Positions 9,226 through 20,087 of a stretch of 64,000 nt of DNA are shown here, piece after piece (within the stretch, counting starts at the first letter, position 1; every line of letters starts with the position of its first letter). Location of the stretch: contig JAWHQI010000239.1 in assembly GCA_033032865.1 (NCBI GenBank), positions 3,964,501 to 4,028,500 of the forward strand. Reading direction: 5' to 3'. The notes beneath the pieces are model-generated. The model was not told where the DNA came from and did no database searches. It was given only the letters and a program-made list of their open reading frames with translations. Source of the stretch: Dactylorhiza incarnata (taxonomy: Eukaryota; Streptophyta; Magnoliopsida; Asparagales; Orchidaceae). Position numbers and translations under genes: made by a program.

Positions 9226-9800
9226 GGTCGCGATCTCAGCGGTCAAAGCGAACATTTTCGAAGTTCCAGCGCAACTTGAAAATGTGCGGGGATCATGTTT
9301 GACTGGAAGTCAGCGACCTCTCGCTGTCAGTTAGAAGGGTCAGTTCCAGCAGTCTCAGTTTTGGGAGACCGCCCAGACAGCACCCCTCTCCAACAATACT
9401 CCTAAGGCACGGCGGCCAGACTCCAGTTAGACCACCAGACCGCGTGGTCTGTTGTTTTTTTTCCTTTTTGTTATTAACACCTCATACCTCTGCCCCGGTT
9501 CTCCTGTACCCCGGGCAACCCGTAATTTTTTGGATCTGCCCGTTTGGGCAACCTCTGCGTCTATAAATAAAGGGTAGGGGTACCTAAAAAGGGAGTTTTA
9601 CTTCGAGCCTCCAGCTTGTAACCTGTGCAAGCGGTCTCAAATTCTGTCAATTTTCCACCTCTCATTCTGACCTATTCTAGTTTCCCGGTGTTTTCTTTTT
9701 GAAATCAATCCCAAGCAGCTTCTCCTCTAGAGACCTCTTTTTTGACATCCTTCATCCCAAGTAACCGACACTCAACAGTTCCCCCCGTCTCTTTCTAGTG
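9226..9800. repeat. Right subterminal repeats and CACTAG terminus
   Basis: GCGGTC/GAGATCG words occur at 9226-9246, AGTCTCAGTTTTGGGAGACC at about 9351-9370, AGACCGCGTGGTCT near 9438, GCGGTCTC at 9631 and GAGACCTC near 9731. The terminus on the minus strand is CACTAGAAAGAGACGG at 9800. A rightward TATAAATA at about 9562 has no gene downstream within the element. Confidence 0.6.
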
Positions 9801-10029
9801 TGAGTCTTGGAGGTACATTTTTTGTACCAACATAGATCTATTATTATTATTTTATTATCTATTGATTTTTCAAAAGCAAAAAATATACATTAATATTGGA
9901 ATATATGAAAAATATTCCTACACAATGCACTCTGAGTATGCTCACAACAGTGGATTTAGCGCCCGAAAACAACATCTTCAGTATTGGACCCATACAAGGA
10001 TCATCAAAGGTAGAGAGTATTCATGTGCC

Positions 10030-11115
10030 AAAGCATGATATAAAATTTCAAGACGACAACTGATGTGCAAAAGAAGTTTCACAAACTCAATCCCTGCACC
10101 GGATGTTTGGCTTGCATACACTTCACTGTTGATCAAGAAGTGAAGAAATGAGAGATCTCATAATTTGTTGAAGATCACAATCATCTTCTAGCGTTATAGA
10201 AAGATACACATTTGTTGAGGTCGCACCACCATATGTCTGATGGCACATCAACCCTTATCAAGAATATGACGAGAGTGGGAATTAGAACTGTTGGTGCGTT
10301 CAACTTTTTAGCGAGAGAAGTTGGTGGTGCTCAAAACGTATGGTTCTCGAAGATAGATGCATACAATTTTGTACATAGAGAAAAAAGAGCGGTGATAGAA
10401 AATGGAGACGCTGCAAGGTTATTGGAAATATTTAAAGAGAGACAGTTGGATAATAACATGCTCTCTTTTGATGTGTAGACAAATGAAATGAATTGGCTGC
10501 ACAGTTTCTTTGGATTGACAGGCATGGAAAACTGGATTACGATTGTTTTGATGATGTCATCATTTTTGACACCATTTATAGGTTGAACAAGTACAATTTG
10601 GCATGTGCTCCCTTCATAGCGGTGAACCCCCACTGACAAAACATTTTTGTTAGCGGGGCATTTGTAGCATGCGAGACGATCAAATTTTTTGATGAGTTTT
10701 TGAGTCATTCTTAAGTTTTGTTGGAGGTAAATAACCAACCACTATTTATACGGACTAAGATCAGGCGATGACATTTGCTATTGAGAGAGTTTTCACTACA
10801 TCTCAGCATCGTTTGCGCCACTAACACATTTCGAAAAAAAGCACCCTCGAAGGTACCAACTTTCAACCATGACAAGCAGATTCGGTCCTTATTTTATATT
10901 TGCATGAGCAAATGTGATAACGAAATGGAGTTTGACTTACATTGGAGAGAGATTATAATAAAGGGGTAACTTGTATGAGAACCGATGGATGCATGATCTT
11001 TACAAGATTAGAATGAAGTGGTCTACTGGATTTAATAAGGAAGTATTAGATCTTTGCATTTTATCCACCAAACAAAGTGAATCGGCTAATAATGGCTTGC
11101 ATGGATGCTCAAAAG
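10030..11115 (+). pseudogene. FAR1/FHY3-like (MULE-derived) transposase relic
   Basis: Translated pieces follow the order of the FAR1 family. The N-terminal DNA-binding part shows NPCTGC, then VEDHNH and LLRSHHHMSDG (about 10050-10240). Next comes the hinge TRVGIRTVGAFNFLAREVGG (10270-10330) and, after a stop at 10478, LFYICMSKCDNEMEFDLHW (about 10890-10945), YENRWMHDLYKIRMKWS and STKQSESANN near 11085. Many stops and shifts interrupt it, and the central catalytic block is unreadable. FAR1 genes derive from Mutator-like transposases and some act as light-signalling regulators; this copy is dead. It starts about 230 bases after the CACTA-like terminus and is cut at its 3' end by the chromovirus fragment. 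Confidence 0.65.
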
Positions 11116-11139
11116 CTAATAATGTCTTGCATGGACTAC

Positions 11140-12768
11140 ACCTTAAATATTCATTACACTCCTAAGAAGGGAATGCTTTTACAAATGCGTTGAACTGGAG
11201 GGCTCCCATGTAAGCAAATTGTATTTTGATGCATGATGAGAATCTAATCTGTGATCTAGAGTCCCTGGATATCTCTTGTGTTGATAGGAGAGCATCTACT
11301 TCAGCATGCTTGAACTGGATGGAGGTTCAATATGACCTTGCAGATCGAGTTTGACGAGCATTGGATCTTGACGAAAGCATGAAACATTATATGGCGGAGA
11401 CTGTGGATGAGTCTAACGCGGAATTCTCCTTCTAAGATGGTCTTCTATGAAAGAATGCTTGATTGTGCATCCCCATTGTTGGCAAACTACGGGAGGAATT
11501 GATGTACAAGACTCACTTTACCAAGTACTCGATCCACCCAAGGAGCAAAAAATGTATATGGATATGAAGAAACACTTTTGATGGTCAGGTTTGAAGAAAA
11601 ATATTTCCCTATACATGGCCAAGTGTCATACTTGCACGTTGGTTAATGCAGAATGTCAAAGACCTGGTGGGTTTCTTAATTCTTTGCTGATTCCAAAATG
11701 GAAGTTTGACGATATATCAATGGATTTTGTGCACGGATTGTCGAGATCGCAATATGAAACGATGCCATTTGGGTGATCGTTTATCGTTTGACAAAGGTAT
11801 CACACTTCATACAGAACTGGAAGGATGATATAGCGGAAAAGTTAGCAAAGCTATTCGTGGATAACATCGTATGATTACATGGAGTTCCTCGTAGCATCAT
11901 GAGCGATCGTGATGGGTGTTTCACATCGAACGATTGGAGGCTAATCCACCAACTATGAAGTACCAAGCTAAAACTTAGCACGACCTTCCACCCACAAATA
12001 GATGGGTAGACCGAGAGGACCAATATGACTATGGAGGATATGCTCTGAATGTGCGTCTTAGATTCAAAAAGAGATGGGAGGAGCACCTTTATATGATTGA
12101 ATTCTCCTACAACAACAACTACCAAGCGAGAATTAAAATGGCGCTCTTCGAGGTCATATATAATAAGAAATGGTACGCCTTTGTCTTTAGCGGAAATAGG
12201 CGACATGAAGCTATTGAAGCGTAAAGACGTAGATGAGGCGAATACATCAATCCTGCAAATATGAGAGCGGCTGTTAATTGCCCAGGATAGGGAGACAAAG
12301 TACTACAATGTAAATCACCGGAACATCGAGTTCGCCGTTGGTGATTGGGTTTACTTGAAGATCAAACTATTCAACGGGGTATCGAGGATCCGATTCTTAA
12401 AAAAGTTAAGCCCAAGGTACTTAGGATCATTTGAGATCTTAGAGCGCATTGGTGAACCGGCCTACCGACTTGCTCTATTTACAGAGCTAAGCGCTCTTCA
12501 TGATGTATTTCATATTTCTTTGTTGAGGAAGGCGGTGTAAGAGCCCACTCATATTGTTGTGGTCGACAAAGTGCCTGTTGATGGTGGGCTAATGATGAAA
12601 GTCAAGCCCATTCGCATCGAAGATACTGAAGTCAGGCAGTTGCGGAACAAATCGATCAAGATGGTAAAAGTCCATTGGCACAATTGCGGGAAAGAAGAGT
12701 TCTCTTGGGAAAGAGAGCAAACCATGCTTGCGGAGTACCGTGAGCAATTTATCTTAGGTACAAGTTAA
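11140..12768 (+). pseudogene. Chromovirus pol 3' part (RNase H end, integrase, C-terminal tail)
   Basis: The relic opens with the end of RNase H (YTPKKGNAFTNAL), then KTHFTKYSIHP, the zinc-binding CHTC and FDDISMDFVHGL of integrase (11600-11750), SDRDGCFTS near 11900 and TERTN near 12015. The tail includes LKKLSPRYLGSFEILERIGE (12390-12455) and VKVHWHNCGKEEFSWERE (12670-12720), typical of Ty3/gypsy chromovirus pol. More than ten stops or shifts break it. It is the same family as the leftward element at 49132-55809: both have the phrase ISCVDRRASTSACLNWMEVQ. Its 5' part is missing. Confidence 0.8.
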
Positions 12769-12815
12769 GTTTATTGTACTTTACTATTCTTGAAACTTCA
12801 AGATGAAATTTTTTT

Positions 12816-12828
12816 AAGGGAGGTGGAG
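12816..12828 (+). other. Polypurine tract before the chromovirus 3' LTR
   Basis: AAGGGAGGTGGAG lies two bases before the LTR start TGTAACACCC at 12830 and follows AACTTCAAGATGAAATTT, a common end of gypsy pol transcripts. Confidence 0.75.
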
Positions 12829-12829
12829 T

Positions 12830-13593
12830 TGTAACACCCAATTTCCCAATGATAGGGAGTTGTTAGAAAACTGTAGCTGATAGCTAACGCCGCATGGTAT
12901 GGGTACAACTGACAGTATCTTGTCATCAAGATAAGCCGATATCGGCTAGACAGTGTTGCCTTGTCGGCGAGAATTCTTGTGTATTGTCGAGAGCTAGCAT
13001 CGGGCATTATTGGTACCGCTGGCGGTAGCCATGTCGACTAGAAGAGTCATTTTGTAAGCAAAAAGTGTTGACAATAATTATATCATCGAGAGCTAGCGCG
13101 GAGCGGTAGTCCTACCACTGGCGATAGCCCAACCGCTGGCGATAGCCTTACTTACTACATATCGTCGTGAGCTGTATCAGTGTGAGATGTATCAGCATGA
13201 CCGATTTCATCGAGAGATATCGCGGACGGTATTGCTAACGCGAGTGGTAGCTGACGGAAACAGATTCACGAATCAGCGAGCATAGCCGTCTATTTCACTT
13301 GGGCTTTTGATCTAACGCCTGGGACTTGTTCAAGAACTTATAAGGTTGGCAACAGAGGATGTTTACCCTCATTTACCCTAGTCTTTTCTCTCTCCAAGAT
13401 TGAGGGAGAATAAAGTCAAGGAGGAAGAAGAAGACTCATTCGACCATTGTTGGAGCTTCGGAGCACCAAATCGCGAGCCATTTCTAGATCCACGGAGAGG
13501 AACCCACAACAATTGTTCCCTTCAATTAGTCAGTTTTCTTGGTCAGTATGATGGTAGTCATGACCTTGAATAATCTAGGGTTATATGATGTAT
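12830..13593 (+). repeat. Chromovirus 3' LTR, 3' truncated
   Basis: Starts TGTAACACCCAATTTCCC and matches the reverse complement of the LTR at 53681-55809, for example the shared GGAGGAAGAAGAAGACTC and GGAGCTTCGGAGC blocks (13419-13470). The U3 holds repeats around TACCGCTGGCGGTAGC (about 13010-13260), and a TATA-like CTTATAAGG lies near 13338. The complete LTR is about 2.1 kb; here homology fades near 13590. Confidence 0.75.
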
Positions 13594-13947
13594 TTAAACC
13601 CCAATGTCTACAATGATTCTAATTAAAGTATATAATAAGAATATACAGAGGCGCACACCTATTTTGGCGATAATTTTTGAGAAAATATTATTAATAAAGA
13701 TCCAATTTTGGTTTTCCAATAGCCAAAAAAATGTATCACGCGATATTTTTGTGTCGTCTGAACCTTCTCGATGACATTTTATGTGTCGTCTAGACCTTCT
13801 CGACAACATTTTTCTACACTTAGCTGAAATTCTGCACACTTCCAAAAAATGATTAGATAACATTAGTACTGACCAGTTCTCTGGTTTTTACACCAATGAG
13901 TCTTTTAAAAGAGAACGAATAATTAACATAATTCTATGAAAAATATA
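13594..13947. other. Unassigned 354-bp stretch next to the copia element
   Basis: AT-rich, without a credible gene. It contains two copies of a GTCGTCT…CCTTCTCGA motif (13753-13807), similar in type to the repeats in the copia LTR at 19409-19632. It could be the non-coding 3' part of that copia element. Confidence 0.35.
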
Positions 13948-15838
13948 TCAATTCATATTAAGCATACCAAACTCAATTTTGAATTGATCAAATTTTGTTT
14001 CATCAAGGTATTTAATGAAGATGTGAGCCACTTGCTTGTATGTTAGTACATATTCCAAGCAAGTGTCTTCCTTCTCCACAAGCTCCCTAATAAAGTGATA
14101 CTTGATCTGTATATGCTTAGTTCTGATGTGTGCCATAGGATTCTTGGCAATTGAGATAACACTTGAAGAATTACAATATATTGAGGTCTTCCTTATTTGA
14201 AGGTTGTAATCCTCTAGCTGATGTTGAATCCAAAGAAATTGAGCACATCAGCTCCCAATAGAGATGTATTCTAAATCTGCAGCTGAGATTGCAACACTTG
14301 TTTTCTTTTTACTACTCCATGAGATTAGTCTTCTTCCAAGGAATTAACATGTCCCTGATGTGCATTTCCTATCTTCCTTGCATCCTAAAAAGTCTACATC
14401 TGAAAAGCCTGTTAGCTCAAAATCATTACTCCTAGGGTATCGTAAGCCAAGATTAGGTGTACCCTTGAAGTATCTCAAAATCCTCTTAGCAACGGTGTAG
14501 TGATATTCCTTGGGTTTCACTTGATTTTTGGCACAAATGCATGTAGCAAACATAATGTCTAGTCTACTAGCAGTTATGTTGATAAGAGATCCAATGATGC
14601 ATCTGTACATGGTCTCATCAAAAGGTGTTCCTTTTGCATCCTTATCTTGAGACACATTAGAGCCCATTGGATTCATCATTGAGGTTGCTCTCTCCATTCC
14701 AAACTTCTTTATGAGATCTTTTATGAACTTGGACTGAGAGATGAATATCCCATCCTCAGAGTGCTTCATTTGGAGACCTAAGAAATCTTTCAGCTATACT
14801 ATGCTGCTCATTTAAAACTTCTCTTGCATAAGGTTGGCAAACCTCTTACAAAGGTGATCATCTGTAGATCCAATGATTATGTCATCAACATATATCTGGA
14901 ACAATAAAGTCTTGCCTTTAACTTCCCTTAGGAATAAAGTCTTACTTATCTTTCCCCTTGAAAACTTGTTTTCCATGATAAAGGTAGATAGAGTCTCATA
15001 CCAAGCTCTAGGTGCTTGCTTAAGACCATATAACACTTTCTTAAGATAGTAAACATGATTGGGATAAGTTGAATTTACAAAAATGGGGGGTTGTTCTACA
15101 TATACTTTCTCTTTCAATTCTCCATTGAGGAAGGAAGACTTCACATCCATTTGATATACCTTGAAGCCTTTGTGAACTTCATATGCTAGAAATAACCTGA
15201 TGGACTCCAGTGTCTAGTTTATCTGACTTTTGTTTCAGAAAGAACACCTAAGCAAACCTAGAGAATCATCAATAATCACAAGTGTATAGACTTATCCCCC
15301 TAAGCTGTGAATTGACATGGGACAAACAAGTGCATGTGCAGCAAGTGTAAACACCTAGTGGAATCCTTAACACCAACTGTCTTAAAGGAAGCCTTTGTTT
15401 GCTTGACCATTTGGCATGCATGACAAGGGATTTCTTAAGCACAATTCCACTTTGGACCTGCCCTAACTAAGTTTTCTGATAAAAGCTTATTAATTATTTT
15501 ATAGTTAATATGAGCCAATCTCTTGTGCTATTGTACACAAAGAGATGCTCTATTCTTAGCTATAAGACAAACTAGAAAATTTGAACATAAGAAATTATGA
15601 CAGTAAATATTTCCACTTCTAGTGTCACTCAGAATAATTTCTTAATTAGACACTTATCCTTATGGAACTCAATCACATAGCGAAGATCACATAATTGACT
15701 TATGATTATCATATTGTGTTGCAATCCTTCTACATAAGTTACCCTTGTGATGGTAACTATGCCATTGTTGATCTTACCATAGCCCTTTTGTTTTTCCTCT
15801 GTTAGATCCTCCAAGAATAACTGTTGGACCATCTTCAA
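13948..15838 (-). pseudogene. Copia pol: protease end, RT and RNase H, integrase mostly deleted
   Basis: The end of the protease region is at 15838-15629 (VTYVEGLQHNMIIISQLCD). Only about 480 bases separate it from the RT, so most of the integrase is missing. RT pieces: MDVKSSFLNGELKEKVYVEQ from 15150, LYGLKQAPRAWY, and the catalytic YVDD (14892-14881), which is intact. The next piece (14769-14344) has RYFKGTPNLGLRYPRS, DVDFLGCKEDRKCTSGT and the RNase H core. The RNase H end, TKHIQIKYHFIREL…YLDETKF, lies at 14136-13960. Stops and shifts separate all pieces. Confidence 0.8.
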
Positions 15839-15951
15839 CTGAGGAATATTCCTTTAATAGGCTCCATATTCCAGTCATGTGCCTGAAATATCCACTGTCC
15901 AAATACAAGATAAGAGTGTGGTTGGTCTTTGGACATACCTACAGAAATAAA

Positions 15952-18232
15952 TCATTTCTTCTTAGGCACCCAAACCTTGTTGGGTCCTAGATTCTTATTA
16001 TTACTCAAAATCATAATTGATCTATTTCTATTCTGATATGCAGGATGGACCCTAACCAGATTGCATGCTAGTTTGGCATTTGTTGCCTTGTGGATTGTTA
16101 GATAGAACCAACAGTCTATGTCATAGTGACCAATCTTAGCACAACACCAACATTCAAACTTGTTATATCTCTTCATCTTGCTTATAATTGGAATTGGATG
16201 ATTTTGCTTGTGAACAGAGGGATGCCTGAAGGAGACTGCATGATCTTCTTCTCATAGCATGTGGTTGAGTATTTGATTGATCTTGGGGTGCACAACCACT
16301 GCCTTGCCTTTGGCAGCAGTTCTCATAGCAGGTATATTCTCTTTGCTTTTGGTTCTAGTGTTCAGACCAAATGCAAAGGGTCCATGACTTTTCTTCACAA
16401 TTTCTTCATGAGTTGCCTTAAGAGCACTCTTCACATAATGCACATCCTTTGTTCAACTTGTGGAACCTTCATTTGAGAAATGTTCATAAATGGACTCTTG
16501 ATCAAACATGTTTGATGGTAGAATTACCTTCCTAAAATTGATTTTCTTATTTATAGGATTTACCTTATTATTTTCCTTAAGGTATCCTATACCTTCCTTG
16601 TGAACAGGAGAAAGCCCATCAATTAATGGCAAAATTGTTTTGGTCTTTGAGAAGCTTGCAACTAGCTTTCTCTTAATGAAAAGCTTATTCTCTAATTCCA
16701 AAATCTTTCTGTACCTTAAGATTAGGGAAGTGGATTGATCTCCATCTTTCTTTAGAGATTCAATCTCTTTTACTTGAGCGTTGAGCAACTCTTTGCTATC
16801 AACCAAGGGCCTGAGTAATTTCTCAAACTAATCTATTAGCTCAGTATTTGAGCTTGCTTTGAAGTCTTGCTTAAGCTTATTGAAGTCTGAGTTCTGTTGA
16901 GTCAGTTGTTCATCCTTCTAAAGTAATTTAGATTTGATGGCTTCAATGGTGTTTATCTCTTGAGCCTGAGCCTTACACATGTTCTTGCTTTTCTTTAAAG
17001 CTTCAAGCAGATCTTCATACAAGTTTATTAGATCACTTTTAGACTCATTTCCTGAGGCTGATTCTGCCTCAGAATCTGTATCTGAGATTGATATAGGAGC
17101 ATTAATGATTACCTATGTAGAGAGAGAGAGAGTCCTCCTACTTATATCATCACTTATGGCCTTAATATCTAATTATTATTCTTCTTCTTCTGAGCTAGAG
17201 GAGCTATACTCACTATCATTTGGAGTCCTAATCTTCATTGTCTGGATGCTCCTTTCTTTATTCTTGTCTCTGTGAGATCTCTTCTCATAAGCTTTTTTTA
17301 TCCTTCCTTTTAGAAGGACAGACAGTTATTATGTGACCTGATTTCCTGCATCCAAAATAAATAATATCAGTAGAAACATGTTTATTCTGCTTAGTGTCAT
17401 ACCTGTGCACTTTTCATTTATGGGGATTACTATTTCTCCTTGAGTTGAATGAGGAGGAAGATCTTTCTTTCTTCCTCCATTTCCTTCTGAGGAGCTTCAT
17501 CGAGTTTTTGGAGAATAAAAAGAGTTCTCCTTAAGATATATCTGATCCAGTGGAGCTGGTCTTAGATTCTTACTCCTTGCTTTTCATGGAGCTTTCAGCT
17601 TTCAGTGCCATAAAGTTTTCTTTGTGGTTAGATCTGCTGCCCTCTTCTTCAACCTTCTCTGTGTTCAGCTAAAGTTCATGGGAAATAAGTTTCCCAGATA
17701 GATTATGGGGTTCTAGGTTGCTTAGATTCCACATTTATTTGATTGCACAGATTTTTATATCCCACTCCTTGTTGAATGATTTGAGAAATTTGTCATTTAA
17801 ATCATTGCTAGTGAATGTCCTTCCATATGTCATTTGACCATTCCCAATCCCTTTTTCCCTAACTTCAGCAGTCCCTTCCATATATACTACCAAGGAATCC
17901 CATATCTCCTTGGCTATTTTACAATGAAGTAGATTCTGGAAAGTAGAATCATCAATATCACTAAGCAAAATGTTCTTGGCCCTCTTGTCCATGGTGGCAA
18001 GTACCATTTCATCTTTGGACATCTCAAAATATTTCTTAGGAACATGGGCTTCACTATTGTTAGTAGGTGCTGTCATAGGAATGAAAGGCCCTTCCTTTAT
18101 AGTGAAGCAAATCATGGGGTCAGAAGCATCCATGAAGAGCTTCATCCTCTCCTTCCATATACCGAAATTCTCTTTCTTGCAAATAGGTAATTTTATAGAG
18201 CTGAGCTCTTTGCAGTTCTCTTCAGTAGACAT
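15952..18232 (-). pseudogene. Copia gag with UBN2-type domain and zinc knuckles
   Basis: An open stretch of 165 codons (18232-17735) begins MSTEENCKELSSIKLPICK and includes FGIWKERMKLFMDA and AKEIWDSL, characteristic of the UBN2 capsid domain of plant copia gag. Beyond a frameshift the frame is broken. A degenerate first knuckle, YFGCRKSGHIITVC, lies near 17345-17304 with the first Cys replaced by Tyr. A helical stretch (16806-16453) follows, then an intact second knuckle CWCCAKIGHYDIDC (16152-16111; C-x2-C-x4-H-x4-C). A gag with two knuckles separated by a long helical region is typical of SIRE-like elements. Non-functional because of several stops. Confidence 0.8.
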
Positions 18233-18300
18233 AATTCTTGATTCTAAGTGAACCCAATTAGATCTTATTCTATAGCAGTTAGGCTAGTTAGAACTCAACC

Positions 18301-18314
18301 ATGCTCTAATACCA
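18301..18314 (-). other. tRNA-Met primer-binding site of the copia element
   Basis: On the minus strand TGGTATTAGAGCAT lies two bases after the LTR end. It matches the initiator tRNA-Met PBS (TGGTATCAGAGC) with one difference. Confidence 0.85.
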
Positions 18315-19239
18315 ATTGTAATATTACTTTGGTTCACCTAGATCACACCTAGGGGTGAATAGTGTGATTGCTTCTTTTTTATTCTTTTACTATGTTTCAG
18401 CAAGATGATAAAAAATGCAAGCACAGAAAGCACACAATGATTTATAGAGGTTCCCCAAAAAATGCCTTGGGTAGTCCTCTCTCCACACCACCTATCTAGC
18501 AATATGCTAGACAAGGTAAACTACTCCAAATCCCAGTCTTCTCCAAGAATTACACTAAAGACACCAAGGCTCTACCTCAATCTCTACAACAAGAGATCTA
18601 TACTAAGATCTTTTCCAAGATCCTACACTTAGATTCCCAACGGAATCCTACAGTAAACTCAGATTCTCACAAGAATCCTACCACTCAGATCCAAAGGATC
18701 CTACAACTCAGGCTCCAAGAGCCCTACAACTCAGGATTACACAAAAGCCCTACAACTTAGATCTCAAAAGATCATACAGTAACAGTTTATAATTTCACTG
18801 TTTGCAATACAATTAGACTCAAGATATAAATAAGTGAATAAACTTGAGTCTTCAGTAGAAGCACAACAGAGAGGCTTCTTCTTCCTTGATAAAATCTCAT
18901 AAATAATCTTCTTGAAGAATTTGATCTTGATCAAATAAACATTCTTGCAGAATAAAAACTTCTTACTCAGATAGATAATCTTCAGGGAGAATTTGAAGTG
19001 TTGAGTAATACTTGAGCAATATGATGAATCAGATCTTGATTGTACATGCTCTGAAGTTCTTGCAAGAATATGGAAGAACGAATAGTAACAACACTTTAAG
19101 GTTCTTCCTTGATAATTTTTGTTGCTCCCTCCAATGAATTTGCATTCTCGTTCAGGTCATAGATGATTCAAAAAAGCTTTAGATAGAATGTGAGAATGAA
19201 TAATAATCTTAATTGTCTGAATTGTGAGCCCTCAAGGCC

Positions 19240-19247
19240 TTTTTATA
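19240..19247 (-). promoter_or_regulatory. TATA box of the copia LTR
   Basis: On the minus strand the sequence reads TTTCTATAAAAAGGCC, about 770 bases after the LTR start and just after the U3 repeat array. Confidence 0.7.
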
Positions 19248-19408
19248 GAAACATCTGCCAATGGATAGGAATAAAGAAAGATTTACTTAATTAACACCTT
19301 CCGATAGAAATTCCCTGATTGGCGCATCAGATAGTGGATTTCAAATTGAAATTTAAGCTAAGGCATAATTCCCAGCTATGTTCCCGCGCCTTGCATAAAT
19401 AGAAATCT

Positions 19409-19632
19409 TCAGGATGATATACACTTCTAGACGATACAAGCCATCTGGATGATATAAGCCTTCTAGATGATATAGGCTTTCTGAAAGTTACAAGCCTTCT
19501 GTCGATATAAGTCTTCTGGACGATACAAGCCTTCTAGACGATACAGGCCTTCTGGACGATACATCTCTTCTAGACGACAAATCTCTTTTAGACGATACAA
19601 CTCTTCTAAATGACAAATCTCTTCTAGACAAC
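19409..19632. repeat. 18-bp tandem array in copia U3
   Basis: About a dozen head-to-tail units of 18 bp (one of 17), consensus TCTRGACGATACAAGCCT, end to end with no unique spacers. Units vary mainly at the GACGATA core and the last four bases. Confidence 0.85.
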
Positions 19633-20087
19633 ATTGGACTTAGCCAATATTAAGAGATGAATCATTTCTGGCTGATTTGGCCAGGATCTAGCCGATATAG
19701 AATTTTTTCATCAAGATCGTCTAGCCAATACAGCAGTAGTCTAGACGACATCGAACCCTTATCGTCTAGATCATCTAGCCAATATTTGACTTAGCCAATT
19801 TTAGGCTTAATCCAACATATTGGCTATCTTTGCAACTTCATTTCCAGACATTTTCCAAATGACTTTTCCTTGATAGTGAGAAGTCTAATATAGTCTTATG
19901 CCATAAGTCAACATGTGTTTAGCACCATGAAGGGTTACATAGACAAAATACTGTTTGAGTGACCATAAGCCTAACCCTACCTTAACCATGCACTTTTGTT
20001 ATACCTGTTACATCAAAACTAGAATAGAGCATCAAATACATTATATGTTTATTGTTATCATGAGGGCTTCTTCAAATCAGAAATCTT

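Larger units (their letters stand above)
2327..9800 (-). mobile_element. CACTA (En/Spm)-like DNA transposon, left end lost
   Basis: The right terminus, read on the minus strand, begins CACTAGAAAGAGACGG at 9800. Both ends of the region are dense in the word GCGGTCT and its complement, often paired as 23-25 bp palindromes, which matches the subterminal transposase-binding repeats known in CACTA elements. A TATA box and two leftward genes lie between. The left terminus is missing because the Tekay/Del LTR ending at 2326 sits there. The three bases after the right terminus are TGA; the matching 3-bp duplication cannot be checked. Neither gene shows a recognisable TNP2-type transposase, so the element may be non-autonomous or may have taken up a PF04195-type gene. 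The alternative is an unrelated element whose end starts CACTA by chance; the subterminal repeats argue against this. Confidence 0.55.
13948..20012 (-). mobile_element. SIRE/Maximus-like Ty1/copia element, 3' end lost
   Basis: The leftward order is 5' LTR (18317-20012), tRNA-Met primer-binding site, gag, protease, reduced integrase, RT and RNase H. No 3' LTR is found to the left of RNase H. The long LTR, the extended gag with two zinc knuckles and the 'CCTAGGGGTGAATAG' type motif near the LTR 3' end fit the SIRE/Maximus group. The bases following the LTR start side are TCAAA (20013-20017); the matching duplication is lost. Confidence 0.8.
18317..20012 (-). repeat. Complete copia 5' LTR (1,696 bp)
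   Basis: On the minus strand it starts TGTAACAGGTATAAC at 20012 and ends AGTAATATTACA at 18317, directly before the PBS. The U3 holds an 18-bp tandem array (19409-19632) and more GTCTAG words up to about 19800. A TATA box is at 19247-19240. The region downstream of the TATA box has several short repeats around AGATCCTACA. The block CTTGGGTAGTCC is shared with the solo LTR at 43092. Confidence 0.85.

Noticed and set aside
9560..9567. Rightward promoter TATAAATA near the CACTA end
   Set aside because: No gene follows before the terminus at 9800. It might be a chance match or drive read-out transcription; not supportable.
19409..19632. CRISPR-like array (also considered for 62013-62640)
   Set aside because: Units are directly adjacent with no unique spacers, and the context is plant retrotransposon LTR.
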